Source of the DNA: Heterobasidion occidentale
Taxonomy: Eukaryota > Basidiomycota > Agaricomycetes > Russulales > Bondarzewiaceae
DNA: 64,000 bases
Reading direction: 5' to 3'
Assembly (NCBI GenBank): GCA_039111635.1
Contig: JBCAQO010000006.1
Coordinates: forward strand, 2,666,001-2,730,000
Shown piece after piece: positions 44,528-56,473 of the stretch (positions are counted from its first letter, which is position 1; every line of letters begins with the position of its first letter). Under the pieces are notes generated by a model, which was not told where the DNA came from, searched no databases, and saw nothing but the letters and a program-made list of their open reading frames with translations. The position numbers were made by a program, and so were the translations under genes.

Positions 44528-45621
44528 GGTAGAGTAGAGAATGAATATCGATCAATCGCTAGCTCAATTGTAGGCCCGGGATACTTCTTGTATGCCTTGA
44601 TTTCTATTCATGGATTCGAGATCTATGAGGTGAGGCTCAACCTTCATCTGGAGATGAGCAAGCAGAATATGGGCACAGTCAAGTGGCCGTGATACTGATC
44701 AGAAGCAATCCAGAGGTCAACATGTAGCTAGGCCCTCGCTATTATTGGGGTACCTTGACCTTTTTCAATCCAGAAGGAGCACCCTTGCTTGAGCAAAGGA
44801 AGCAAACAGTAAAGGTGACAATTGGATTGACGCTAAGTGAGCAATAGGTTCGCGACAGATGCGCCTAATGACTGTCCTAGATTAGACATTACAAACTCCT
44901 CAAAGTAGTCTGGTCAAAGCCAACAGAGTTCACAACGAGAACAGCAAATTCAAAAGGTTGCGACGTACATTTTGTCTCCCATATAAACACACTTGAATCA
45001 TAGAGAGCACAATCTCTCTCGTCCAGCAATTCATAGCCTTCCATTTTGTGCTTACGTAGAAAGCTTAGCAGGTTCTCGACAACAGGCAGAGGTCACCAGA
45101 AACGGAAGCCATCTCAACGGAGGCCATCGGCGTTTTTCAATGATAATGCATAGTCCGACCGGCGACGCCGAATAGAGAGATGAGGAACATGCACGACGAT
45201 AACCACTCGCCGATGTACAAGTCCTCTGACTTCTCATTAGATGTTCCGATTGCTTCAGGCTGCAAAAGAACTGCCGAAGCGCGCAGTGGGACTGATCACA
45301 AGCAGCAGGTGGACTGCCCATGCAGTAGGCGGATACTGATTGAGGGACATGTCGGAGCTGTAGCCGATGATAGTGATGAGCTGGGGAATGAACATTCTTC
45401 TGAAAGTAAGTAGATTTCCGGGTGTGGTAGGTAGGTGCTGGCGCTGAGCGCTGAGAGTGAGTGCAAAATCAGAAACGATGAGAACACGTCGGGAGTCATG
45501 TTCCCACGCATTAAAGGGCCGAGATGCCGAAAACCAAGGCGCTGGCTGAAGTGGCGCTGGCACTTATGTTGGGAGTTGCCAACACCAAAAATGGAAGGTA
45601 CTATAATAGTTGAACGTTGAA
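44528..45621. other. P450 copy 1 upstream region, up to the CACTA-type element
   Basis: No gene is seen. This is the P450 side of what was, before insertion, a divergent promoter shared with the transporter starting at 53498. Confidence 0.55.
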
Positions 45622-45635
45622 CCCCAGTGGGAACC
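45622..45635 (+). repeat. Left terminal inverted repeat of the Tnp2 element
   Basis: CCCCAGTGGGAACC, an exact inverted match to 53323-53336. Confidence 0.8.
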
Positions 45636-45993
45636 AGGCTAGTGTAACCTAGATAGAACGAGCGACGTCTATCTCGCGATCGGCCCATCTATTGTCACCT
45701 AGTACTATTGTAAAGCATAGCAGAAAAATCTTACAGGAAGATGACTCTTCTTACAACCAGGCACCCCAGTGCATCTTTCACCCACCTTCTCGAAACAAGC
45801 GCAAGTCGTCCAATGACTGAGCGTACTGACCGCTTTTCCTGTCAGGCCAACCACGTGACATAATCAACCGAACGCGGTGCGCGTAGCTGGTCCTCTGGGT
45901 CGCGTCTATAACGCTCGACTCCGTGCTTTTCCGTGTAAGTTCTCCATGTTTACCTTCATTGGTCAAATTTTCTAACATCTTGTTGATCTCAGG

Positions 45994-48900
45994 ATGCCCC
46001 GAGCGCCCAACGGCCTTTATTATTGCAATTGTCTCCAGCAGTGCGCGGGCACCTGGCAACAATGTAGTCGGAGAACCCACACTTGACATGCCCCATATCG
46101 CCGCGTCGCTCCAGCACCGTCCTCTGTTTCTTTTACAGATTTTCTGGATACTCTGCCTCCCAGGAACATGCCAACGGCTCAACCATATCGCAAGGACTAC
46201 CGGAAGGAGCACCTGCAAACCGTCGGACATTGGCACTGGTAGACCATTCCGTTCTATTCACTCATATCTCCATTGTAACTAAAACTTGCTTCATAGTTAC
46301 AAAGGGCTGGTTCTCCACTTCAGCTTGCGAGGGCGTCGCTCGCCAGTTCCATCCCAAACCATGCCAATTCGGCAGCCCTACCCTCGAACGCGCCCCTCGC
46401 CATTCCCGTGCGAGACTGTACAGCTGCGTTAGTCCCTCCCGAACCGCTTCTGCTCCATGAATGGCATGACCCCGGATCTGGATTGGCTTCCGGTACGGTC
46501 ACTGAGCCGAACCCACCGCCGAGCAGCACATTCTGTGAAGCCTCGTCACCTCCTGGGAGCCAATTTGACTTGGGAGCTGCGTGCATTCATGATACCGACG
46601 AGATCCCTCGGTACTTGGATCATCCTTCCACGACAGACGACAATCTACCCCTCCTGCCAACCGAGACACACAACGACTTCAGTGGAGACCCAAGTGGACA
46701 TGATCCATCGGAAGGCGCGCAGGATGAATCACTTGACAGCTCTGGTCCAGATCCTGGTAGCCTACAAGACAAGGAGATAGAGGGTGCTCGCTTGGTGCCA
46801 ATCTCTGTTCCGGAGGTCGCCGTGGACGAGGACGAGGACGAGGACGAGGACAATATCACGGCCGAAAATTCCCCCTCCCTCATAGAAGACATTCGCCTCA
46901 CTCAATCTTTCATCTCAGAGCTTCGTTCCGCGACCTTGAAGAATGGTGATCTCCCTTTGTCCATGGTTGAAGCACTGCAAGATCCCACCCATTGTCCGAA
47001 GGGTCCCCCGGTCGACCTCGACGACCCTGTGCTCCGACTGTCTCTCGACACATTCCTCGCTGTCAGCAACGCCTCGCAGCAAACTTACAGTGACATTCGC
47101 ACGGCGCTGCTACGTTATGATCCCAGCCTCAAGATACTGTCATTCGAGCAGATACAGCGCCGCGTCGCCGAAATCAGTGGTGTCGTGCCCATTATTCACC
47201 ACATGTGCATCAACACCTGTATTGCCTACACAGGACCATTCCGTGACCTAACGGAGTGTCCAGTGTGCCACGAGCTCCGATATGACCCTCTCAAACCAGG
47301 GTTGAAGGCCCCGCGGCAGGAATTCCACACCATCCCTTTGGGCCCACAGCTTCAAGCGGCTCGGCGTACCCTTGACGGCTCCCAAGCAATGCGATATCGC
47401 CATGCATGTTACGAAAAAGCTATCCAGGAGATCACAGAGAAGCATGGCCTTACAGAGTACCGAGACGTCTGGGACGGTACTGATTTCCTCGACGCGGTCA
47501 AAAACGGGCATGTTGAACCACACGACTCGGTCATGATGTTTTCAATAGATGGGGCCCAGCTCTATCGCAACAAAGCTTCGGATTGTTGGATATATATTTG
47601 GGTACTGTTAGACCCTCACCCGACATGCGGTACAAGAAGAACTTTGTCTTGCCTGGGGGGTTTATACCTGGCCCCTCGAAACCAAAAAACCTCGATTCAT
47701 TCTTATTTCCCGGCTTGTATCATCTAGTGGCACTACAACGTGAAGGGATGTACCTCTGGGATGCCATGGATGACGCGGTGGTGCCCTCGGTCCCTTTTCT
47801 CGCTCTGGCGACAGCGGACAGTCCTGCCATGGCCGCAATATTTGGAGGTGTAGGCCATCATGGGGCCTATGGATGTCGCTTATACTGTCCCCAGAAAGGC
47901 CGGCACAAACCGGGAGGTGCTCAGTACTATCCCGCATGCTTGAGACCTCTTGATTCCGATGTAGCCACTTCAAATCACCCTGATTACAATCTCCGCGAAG
48001 TTGGGACTTCGTCTGCCCTGCAGACCGAAGAGAGGTATGTGACCAACTATGGTATGCATTAACACTGAAGATACAACGATTAACAGATATCTTGCAAACT
48101 TGGAATTTGTCTCGAACTCTCGCTCCGCAGCGGAGTACCGTGCACGCCGACTCCAAACAGGGGTGTGCAAGCCAAGTCTTTTCAGTGGTTTGGACCCGTC
48201 GCACCGCCTTCGCATTCCGGCTCTGTTTCCTGCAGACCTCATGCATTTGTGCTCCTTGAATCTTACTGAACTGGTTGTGGGATTGTTTCGTGGCACACTT
48301 GACTGTGCTCCGTCGGACGATCGAGCTCTATGGCCGTTTGCCATCTTCCGGGATCCCACAGTTTGGCAGGCTCACGGGAAGGCTGTCGCCGCTGCAACAC
48401 CGTATCTGCCTGGGATATTTGATCGCCCTCCGCGGAACCCAGCGGAAAAGATTAACAGTGGCTACAAAGCCGTGGAGTTCTTAACATGGATTTACGGCCT
48501 CGCGCCGGCCCTTCTCTTTGGCATCCTTCCGGACATCTTTTGGAGACATTTTTGCAAGCTGGTTGCAGGCATTCGTCTTATCCATCAGCGGCAGATCACA
48601 CGTACTGAACTCCGACTGGCCCATCGGCTGTTGATAGAGTTTTCGGAGGGGTTTGAAGAGCTTTACTACCAGCGGAAGACCGGTCGGCTCCATTTCTGTC
48701 GCCAAAGTGTCCATGCCCTATCGCATCTTGCTCGGCAGGTCACTCGTTGCGGCCCACCGGGATACACAACGCAGTTTACAATGGAGCGAATGATCGGGGA
48801 TCTTGGCAGCGAAATCAAGCAACATTCCAACCCTTATGCAAACCTCTCGCAGAGGGGGCTGCGTCGTGCGCAAGTAAATGCTCTCAAGGCAATGGTACCA

Positions 48901-49613
48901 GACCTCAACACCGCAACAAACGCACTCCCGCGCGGTGCACAAGCTCTGGCTAACAATTACGTTTTTCTATGCGCGAGAGATTCCTGTGCTCGGATGGTGC
49001 TTCCCTCGGAGGCAACGGTCATCAAGGCTTTCTTTCGAGATGCTGGTGGAGTTTATGACAACACAATTGATACTCGTTCCAGAGTATGCGACAATGAGGC
49101 AGAATGGGTTCCTAAGGTCCGACGGTGGGCACGGTTGCGCCTGCCAAATGGGCAGGTCACTCGTTCATTGTGGAAAGAATCATGCAAGGCGCTGCATAAG
49201 CTCAGGATCGCCCGCAATGTGAAGGTACTGTAGCATGAATTGGCGGTTCACATCCCCTTAAATGCTGACAATCTTATCAGGTGTTATTCAGAGGAACGAC
49301 ACGGTTCGCTGAGGTTCGCTTCTATTTTTCATTGCGCATCCAGGAAAAGGATGTCCCTCTTGCCCTCATCAGTTTATTCTCTCCGCCCGACCCTGGGCTC
49401 ATGGAAGCCTCTTCAAATACTGTCCTTTCTTGTATGCATCAAGGTGACGATGGGCTGGCTGTGGTTGAGGTCAATTGTATCATCGCAGGGGTTGCAATGG
49501 TCCCACACACAAATGGGCCCAATAGCATGGGAACCTGGTTCTTCGTAGTCGAGAAGATGGGACTCGATGTCGCATGCATGGATGGTAGACAAGAGTCGAT
49601 TGTCAACGAGTAG
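45994..49613 (+). pseudogene. Tnp2-family transposase, degenerate
   Basis: From ATG 45994 the frame reads the N-terminal Cys motif YYCNCLQQCAG...CSRRTHT, then TGA at 46084-46086, then HAPYRR in the same frame, so a sense codon appears mutated. After a poorly resolved junction near 46250-46310 the frame runs to DSVMMFSIDGAQLYRNKASD and WIYIWVLLD, and shifts at 47611-47616 (one base missing) into PDMRYKKNFVLPGGFIPGP. It continues through FFPADLMHL-like LFPADLMHLCSLN, introns at 48035-48086 and 49225-49280, and FTMERMIGDLGSEIKQHSN, ending NGPNSMGTWFFVVE and a stop at 49613. These are standard blocks of fungal Tnp2 transposases. An inactive copy is the natural reading. Confidence 0.83.
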
Positions 49614-49631
49614 CATACAGCACTGATAGAT

Positions 49632-50428
49632 CTATGGACCTGTACGCCTACGTTTAGATGGAAGACCAGACGCAATCACATTGTAGATGGATTGCTCGTT
49701 GTAACGATCTATCTGAGCTTCGTATGCCATTTGTGACTCATTGCTGACCTCCGCAACCTTTGCGTGCAACGTGCTTGTCCCTGCATCCCTTCGAACCGAG
49801 GAGAGTTCATCTTCGAAGCTGAGTGTGGCATCTTCTCCTGTCGCCGTAAAGTGACCCAATTGCTCTCGAAGATTCTCCATCCATTCCTTCAATTGGACAA
49901 GTGACTGAGTCGCTTGAACATACTTCTGCTCCAATCTTGCAATGTATGCACGAAGGCTCGTCAATTCAGTGCAGCACTGGCATCCTTTCAAGTCCTCTGG
50001 CGCTGCCGATCCTAACTCGATCTACTGTGAATATTTCATCATACATAACACTCGTGGCTTACGACGGGTATGAGGTATTTGCCCTTCATTGAATGTCCCG
50101 CTAAGGGAGCCTACTTCCTCGCCCTTGATTCTGTCCACCCCACAGCGGTCAGTCTTGCTGCAATCGTCTGTATCAGATCCTTCTGACACCAAATCCTTGA
50201 AGAACTGTGTGTCACTGGTTTGAGTGTCTAGGTAGCCCCCCGGTGCGAGCAACCTTGGATTGAGGGTGAATGTAGTTGACATCGCACTGTTATCATAGCG
50301 AAATTTATGGCAGAGGCCGCTACTCACCTTGTTATAGAAACCCGTCCCACGCCAGACCTCGGTCGCGTCCGTGGGGGACTTGGCAATACTCCTGGGTCTT
50401 GGGAAGGCTCATAGTCGCTTGAAGACAT
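49632..50428 (-). CDS. Tnp2-element accessory protein, coiled coil with C-terminal basic patch
   Basis: Exons 50328-50428, 50052-50286 and 49632-50015, in phase, 239 aa. The N-terminal half is Ser/Pro- and acid-rich (MSSSDYEPSQDPG, SEGSDTDDCSK). The C-terminal exon begins with a CxxC pair (GCQCC), then a heptad-like helix (LRAYIARLEQKYVQATQSL, WMENLREQL), and ends PSKRRRTGP, a nuclear-localisation-type patch. It is antisense to the transposase and ends 18 bp from the transposase stop. No known family. Its layout parallels the antisense protein of the KDZ element. Confidence 0.7.
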
Positions 50429-50610
50429 GGCAATGCACAGCCGCAAGGATTAGTGTATGAGCAGCAAAGAGAGGCGATTGTGCCCTCTCTGAGCGTGCTA
50501 GAATGTACTATTTCTAATTAAGTCAGCCTCAAACTCTAATTGGCATATGTGACTGCACACTTTTTCTCTGTCGACAGCTTCGTCGACACCCCTCCTGTGC
50601 CCCCTGCAAC

Positions 50611-52926
50611 ATGGTCTATGGAACAGCCATGCCGCTGCCCATCCCTCCTACGGTCCCTACAACTCCCTCCGATTTTCCATACCATCACACTCCCCGCCGG
50701 TCAGAATCTGTCGGCTCTTCGTTCGGCATCCAGAATCCTCACACGGCGTCTCCGTTTAGTTTTCCCAGTGACTATGGACTTCACAGCAGTCGAGGCGGGA
50801 CCCCCTTTGACAACTCTTCCGATGGCCCAGGATCTTTGGCACATGGACATATGGTGCCCACAGGCGGACTAACGACATTGTATCCTGGCATGCCTTTGAT
50901 AGGGCGTGTGAGTGGAGTCAATCGATATATATCCAAAAGCAATGGCACCCTGCAACACCCGGAAATACAGGGCAGTAACATGGCAGAATCATTTACCCAT
51001 GGATCTCCGAGCACCGAGCTGGTTGCATTGCAAACAGAGATCAGAGTCCTACGGTAAATTCTTCAATTTATCAACGCTATGAGATGCTATTACGACAAGA
51101 AGCCTGACAATTTGCTTGCTCACACAGATCGGCCTTGTCAGGTATACTTGCTGCAATGCCCGAGATACTTGCGTTGAGCCGCGTGGCCCTCCCAGACAAC
51201 TTCGTAGTCCCGGATCCTGCGCCCTATGTGACACGTTTGCGTGAATCGGGTGTGCGGTTACCAATGGTCCTCTTCGCACACGAGATCCATTGCCTGTTGT
51301 TAAACGGACAGATGTACCACTAGTCACTATCTGGACAGCCCAAGACTGGGCCGAAGTTGCGAAGGACGACGATGTTACAGACCCCAATCAAGTGAAGAAG
51401 AAGAAGGGGAAGACAAACGCTTACCTGGGGTTCAACATGACCATGAAGTATGTCCAGGATGAGTCTGGTCATGTCATCTCGGGGTATTATGCATCGGAGA
51501 TACGTGATGTCGCCTACCAGATGTGGTATGAGCTCTTACTGCGAGGCCTTGCCCCTCCGAAGTGGTCACACATCACTCTGTGCGCTGCTGACTTTTACTA
51601 CCAAGAGATGGCTTATAGGTTTCCGCCACTACGATTTTGTGGGGGTTCGCCCGCTCACTGGAAGGCTCGGCAGATTGCCACCGACAACTATCCCGCTTTC
51701 GTGCAGGGGCTCTCCAGAAAGAACATGGCCCATCTGCTGAGGCCAATGGCATTGGCCGCCATAGCACCAGGGCCTGCCGTGGCTGACATTACTCCCGCAG
51801 AGCCTGAGAGCGAGAGTGAGATGGTGCTGTTGTCAGACCTCCCTCCTGCCTCTCGTTTGAAACGACAACCTCCCAACCGCACCGCTGGATTGCAAGCAAC
51901 AGGAAGTGCGGCGAAACGTCAAAAACGTATATCTGCCGCCAACATCCCTACTCGCTCGACAATTACCGCGGGTTTGCAAGACTCCTTGTTCGTTTTTGTT
52001 CCTGTTGATGATACCCGATTAACCCTTTTACTCTGACAGGGCGGATATCTTCACGGAAACATTACCCCCATCATCTTCAGACACAATAGATCAGCATCAC
52101 ACAGGTCCTGCAGCGGTTCCCAACAGCGCTGACTGTGCCACGTCACAAGACGATTCTCAATGTGGTACAAGGCCGACTTCTACCCAGAGCATGCAGCCGG
52201 CACCAATCGCCATTGATAACATGACGCTGGAACGTGTTCCATCTTGCAATCGCTCTTTGACACCTAGTCACAACGTAGGTTCTCCATGTTGTCATGAGCC
52301 AAACACACGCACTGACATATATCTAGGACCCAGAAGAAACTATATCTGCAGCCGAGAACATCAGCCCAGACACTGCTACCAACCATGTCGAAGGCGGCAT
52401 TGCCGGAGTCTCTGCTAGCACGCCTGCGCTCACATTTGTGATGACAGACGAGGCCTCAATAGCACCATCAGCAGAGCAATCAATGACAGTGGGGCTTGTT
52501 CCAGGTACCGCCATCTCGCTTAGTACAACGGAAGCAGGCCCAGTAGCATTGTGGCCACTCCGAACAATCACAGCAAGGTGTGTCTGCATTAGGGATAGGG
52601 TTTAGTGTGGTCGCATTCTGACTGCTAGTCATACAGAAACCTTTGTGGGTATCAATGGAAGGAAAGAACACTAGATGGCAGCAAAAAAGACTTTGATGTT
52701 TACTGGAAACAGTTGTCCAAGTCGGACAGGAGGGTGCGTACGCCGGGGTTTCTGTGAAGTCGTTGTTGTGTTTTGATGACGTCGTTATTTGGTCACACAG
52801 ATTTACAATGACCAAGCAAAAGATATGGTATGTATAATCTTATTGGCACTATAGTGATTGGCTTACTCGTTCCATGGACAGAAAGCGGCACAGACTGCGC
52901 GGGGCGCCAATCGCACGCCGAACTGA
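50611..52926 (+). CDS. Tnp2-element accessory protein, 640 aa, intact
   Basis: Exons 50611-51053, 51128-51249, 51285-51987, 52040-52274, 52327-52577, 52637-52733, 52801-52827 and 52882-52926; total 1923 nt, all phases consistent. The central domain has KRTDVPLVTIWTAQDW, TNAYLGFNMTMKYVQDESG, SGYYASEIRDVAYQMWYEL and KARQIATDNYPAF, a pattern I associate with uncharacterised proteins next to Tnp2 transposases in mushrooms. A basic KRQKR patch and a charged C-terminal helix (FDVYWKQLSKSDRRIYND) follow. The function is unknown; DNA end binding is a guess from the basic regions. It remains open while the transposase is broken. Confidence 0.75.
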
Positions 52927-53029
52927 TGCAGCTAGTGATACAGATTAGAATGTGGATGGTTTTCACTGGCACGGTGTCGTGCAATTATGTATACAGAGAC
53001 TGCTAGGTGGTAATATAATCTACAAGCAT

Positions 53030-53322
53030 CCTAGGTAGAAAATAGTGTACCCGACGCGGTGGTGCTAGCAGGTGATAGGACCACCGATAATGACAATATA
53101 TTCTGCTATCTTGTGATAGGAAAGACTGATTAAGGAACACCAGTTATCTAGCAACCGATAGCAATACCGAGGTTATGAAATGTGTTGTGGTGGTACTGTA
53201 CCACGATAGATCACAATAGAGGAAGTGAGACTAACGATCTAGCAAAGGGCCATTTAGCTATCACATGATAGCAGGTTCTATCTCGGTGCCTCTCGTTGAG
53301 CGTGCTAGCTCTAACTAGCGTG
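53030..53322. repeat. Subterminal repeat cluster of the Tnp2 element
   Basis: Several short palindromes of the form CTATC...GATAG (for example CTATCTTGTGATAG near 53105 and CTATCACATGATAG near 53259) and GATAGGACCACCGATA variants cluster before the right end. Related CTATC/GATAG motifs occur at 45650-45720. Such motifs are typical transposase or accessory-protein binding sites in CACTA-type elements. Confidence 0.55.
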
Positions 53323-53336
53323 GGTTCCCACTGGGG
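53323..53336 (-). repeat. Right terminal inverted repeat of the Tnp2 element
   Basis: GGTTCCCACTGGGG, an exact complement of the left end, followed by TTGAA. Confidence 0.8.
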
Positions 53337-53497
53337 TTGAACTACCACGACTGACTCCGCATCGAGAGTGTCTGTGTGCTGATACAGAGGTTTTTGACAT
53401 GCTTCCATTGCACATTCTATGCGCAAACATGGACAGCACTCCTCCTGACAGGCCTGCCCGCTGACCGCTTTCAAGACGCCTTGTAATCCGAATCCCG

Positions 53498-55677
53498 ATG
53501 GCTACCTCAGATGAAGCCCCGTCCGCTGCCTGCGAAGACCAGATAGTCCAGGCCAGTGTTGAACCGAACAAAGCGCGCGATGTTGAGAAGACTGGGCGGG
53601 CGGAAAGTGCACAGGAGAGCCCCTCGGCTCAGGTCCCGGTCGACATTCCCGATGGAGGGTGGTGGGCGTGGTCGACCTTGGCTGGAGCGTAAGATGACGT
53701 TCCATTCAATATGTCTCATATAATTTATCCCCAATTTTATCTTTTAATAGTGTTCTGATTCAGTTCGCTGGAGGGTAAGCCGTGAGCGCATTGTGACTCT
53801 CTTTCTCAAGTCAACTCGATCTCCAGATATGTGAACGCATATGGAGTCTACCAAGGTCATTTCGCTGCAATGTTGTTTTCTCCACGCTTTGACTATGGTG
53901 GTGTTTGTCGCAGACTTCTTCGTTCGAAGTTTTCTAAGCGATTACTCGTCGTCCTCTATCAGGTTTGCAAAATGTGCATACAATGGCCGTTCGATGTATG
54001 ACGAACTTCTTGTAGCTGGATTGGCAGTATTGCCACCTTCCTTTTGCTCGCTGGCGGTGCAGTGTCTGGCAGATTATTTGATAGAGGCTATTTGTGAGTC
54101 CTGGCTCACCATGGAGCGGCATATATGCTAAAAAAACTGCCAGCTATTTCCTACTTGTCGGCGGCTCTGTCTTGATCGTCCTATGCTTGTTTATGCTCTC
54201 GCTCGCCGAACCGCAGCACTATTATCAGGCAAACCTCAAATCTCACCTGCCGTTCCAGGACTCTGACGTGTTGAGGTCCTCTAGGTCTTCCTCACTCTCG
54301 GACTCGGCTTAGGGCTTGGCACGGGTGCAACATACGTCCCATCCCTCACTATCGTCGCGCACCATTTCTCCCGAAGACGCGCGCTCGCTATGGGAATCGC
54401 CGCTTCAGGCGCCTCACTCGGCGCCTTGCTCCATCCGATCATGCTCAACAATCTCTTTCATGGGCCAGTCGGCTTTGCGAACGGCGTACGTGCGAGCGCG
54501 GGAATGGTAGCAGGGGCATTGATCCTGGCAGGGCTTCTCATACGCACGCGGCTGCCTCCGCGAAAGGGAGCTCAGATGGGTCTGTTTATGGCCGCGCGAA
54601 CTTTCGTGAAAGATGAGGTGTATACAATCGCTGTTGTGGCGTGAGTACCTATCTTTATTCTTATTTCTCGTCTGGAGCATAAGCCCACGCTCATATCCGA
54701 GGAACGATGGCCTACGTGGCGTTGGTCGCACATTTTAGGACATTCCTCTTCGTCCAAGGCGTCTTCTTTCCTCTCTTCTACATTCAACTCTACTCCGATG
54801 AGCACGGAATCAACTCTGTATTTGGGTTCTATTCAGTGCGTGCTCGATATCTATAGCTCCTTGATTTCTCGAAGGTGGCAGGGCTGACAGGATAGGCACC
54901 TTTACAGCTCACAATTCTCAGCTTCGCGTCGTTCGTGGGACGCATCGTGGGAGGCGCCTTGGTCAACCGCTTCGGGGTCTTCAACGTTATCGTCGCCTGC
55001 ACGTTTGCGAGCAGCGTGCTTCTGTTCGCCATGCTCGGGGTGTCCACTATCGCGGGCATCACGGTGTTTTCTTTGTTGTACGGCTTCACCAGCGGCGCAT
55101 GTGAGGCTTTCCGTTTTCCAGCCTCGTTGTGCCTGACGTTTCTGAATGCTGTTTTGCATCCCACGGTGTCCACAGATATCACGCTGCTGGCTCCTATGGT
55201 GGCCTCGTTGTCTGCTGATATCTCGGAGATGGGGTAAGCGGTCATCTCCTGTGCACCAGAAGGCTCGAACGTTACTGACCGGATGAATTCATCTCCTAGT
55301 GCACGCATCGGGATCATGTACTTCTTCACAGGTAAGACAGGTTTCAATTTTTCTCCATGGGTTTTCCCTGAATCATATCTTGCATATAGGTCTCGGAAGT
55401 CTCATAGGTGAGGCAGGGCTGCCAAACATTCCTACGACGAACCGAGTTTGATCGTCGCTGTCCATTTACAGGTACTCCTATCACCGGCGCGCTACTAACC
55501 AGGGATTTTGTCTGGTGGCGGCCGATCGTATACACAGGGGCAAGTGTTGATTAGTTCTCTCGATGGATTGCGTGCTGACTTTGACGCTCGCTGTAGGTCC
55601 TGTCTTTGGTCGCGACGTGCTTATTTCTCACGTGCCGTATCATCGTCGGCAGGCGCACGGGAACAATGTGGTGTTGA
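53498..55677 (+). CDS. MFS transporter, monocarboxylate (MCT) type
   Basis: Fourteen exons: 53498-53688, 53751-53774, 53827-53855, 53914-53962, 54016-54093, 54144-54228, 54285-54640, 54739-54835, 54908-55100, 55176-55233, 55300-55331, 55390-55407, 55472-55539, 55597-55677; 452 aa, intact. A ~50-residue cytosolic N-terminus leads to the MCT signature IPDGGWWAW, then YVNAYGVYQDFFV, SWIGSIATFLLLAGGAVSGR, GLGLGTGATYVPSLT, HHFSRRRALAMGIAASG, GRIVGGALVNRFG and the last helices ending MWC. Two introns have GC donors (54229 and 55540). It probably exports a carboxylic acid or pathway product at the plasma membrane. Its ATG is only 161 bp from the end of the Tnp2 element, so the promoter is largely transposon-derived. 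Confidence 0.9.
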
Positions 55678-56473
55678 GATCCTTACCTGTTTGGTTTTAT
55701 TCTAGATAATGAATGACTTCACCAATTTTGTAGATCGAAATCGTTAATCACTGTTTTTGCATGATTTCTACTGTCGGTTATGTACCTTCGAATGAAATTT
55801 GCACCTGCTATTAAGCTACTTATACCCAGCGGTGCAGTTCAGGCTCTGCAACAAAATCTTGGTCTTCTGCTCTGCTCGACTGTTTGAAATTTTTACTTAC
55901 CTACGTATCGCTTGGTCCTGGGACATACCGCACTTAGAGGTTGGTGTCTAAGCCCTCACAGGAATCTGAGAGTGCAATCGATTGGGATTTCAACAAGGTC
56001 TACAATAGTCAGTGCTTCAGTCTGCTTCAGTCCCGATACGACGCCTGTCTCCGCTCGGTGGTATCGAGTCTCACACAAAATTAGAGATGATGACAATAGA
56101 AAAGACTGACCTCCTTGCTCACAGTCCCGTACACACAGGTGCAAACTACGTATGTCAGCATGTCCTATCATTTTGCTTTTGTCAAGGTGCCCCAAGGTGT
56201 AACTGCTCCGTACGTATATGTACAACAAATCACAGTCTCTGATCAGCTGGATGACACGGACAGCTCAGGGGTTCATTGCTATCATACATCTAAATATTTA
56301 ATTTCAGTAGTTAGCTCCTTCCGATCTAGATGCAGGATGCACTTGCCTTTTTCCCAGATCAACCTGAACAAATACAGCAATTCCAGGCTTCCCAGTAGGT
56401 GACCCAGAGGAACAAGACACAACAAAAAGAATGGCATGTGTGAAACGAACGAGCCTTCGATCGCGCGATGAAA
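55678..56473. other. Convergent intergenic region, MCT transporter / P450 copy 2
   Basis: AT-richer sequence, no ORF of interest; 3' flanks of two convergent genes. Confidence 0.6.

Larger units (their letters stand above)
45622..53336. mobile_element. Tnp2-type (CACTA/EnSpm-like) DNA transposon
   Basis: A 7715 bp element bounded by perfect 14 bp inverted ends, CCCCAGTGGGAACC at 45622-45635 and its complement at 53323-53336, with imperfect continuation (GCTAGT) inward. TTGAA flanks both sides. It carries a Tnp2-family transposase (+), a coiled-coil protein (-) and a large accessory protein (+). Subterminal CTATC...GATAG motifs cluster near both ends. The transposase has a stop and a frame break, whereas both accessory genes are open. 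Confidence 0.82.
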
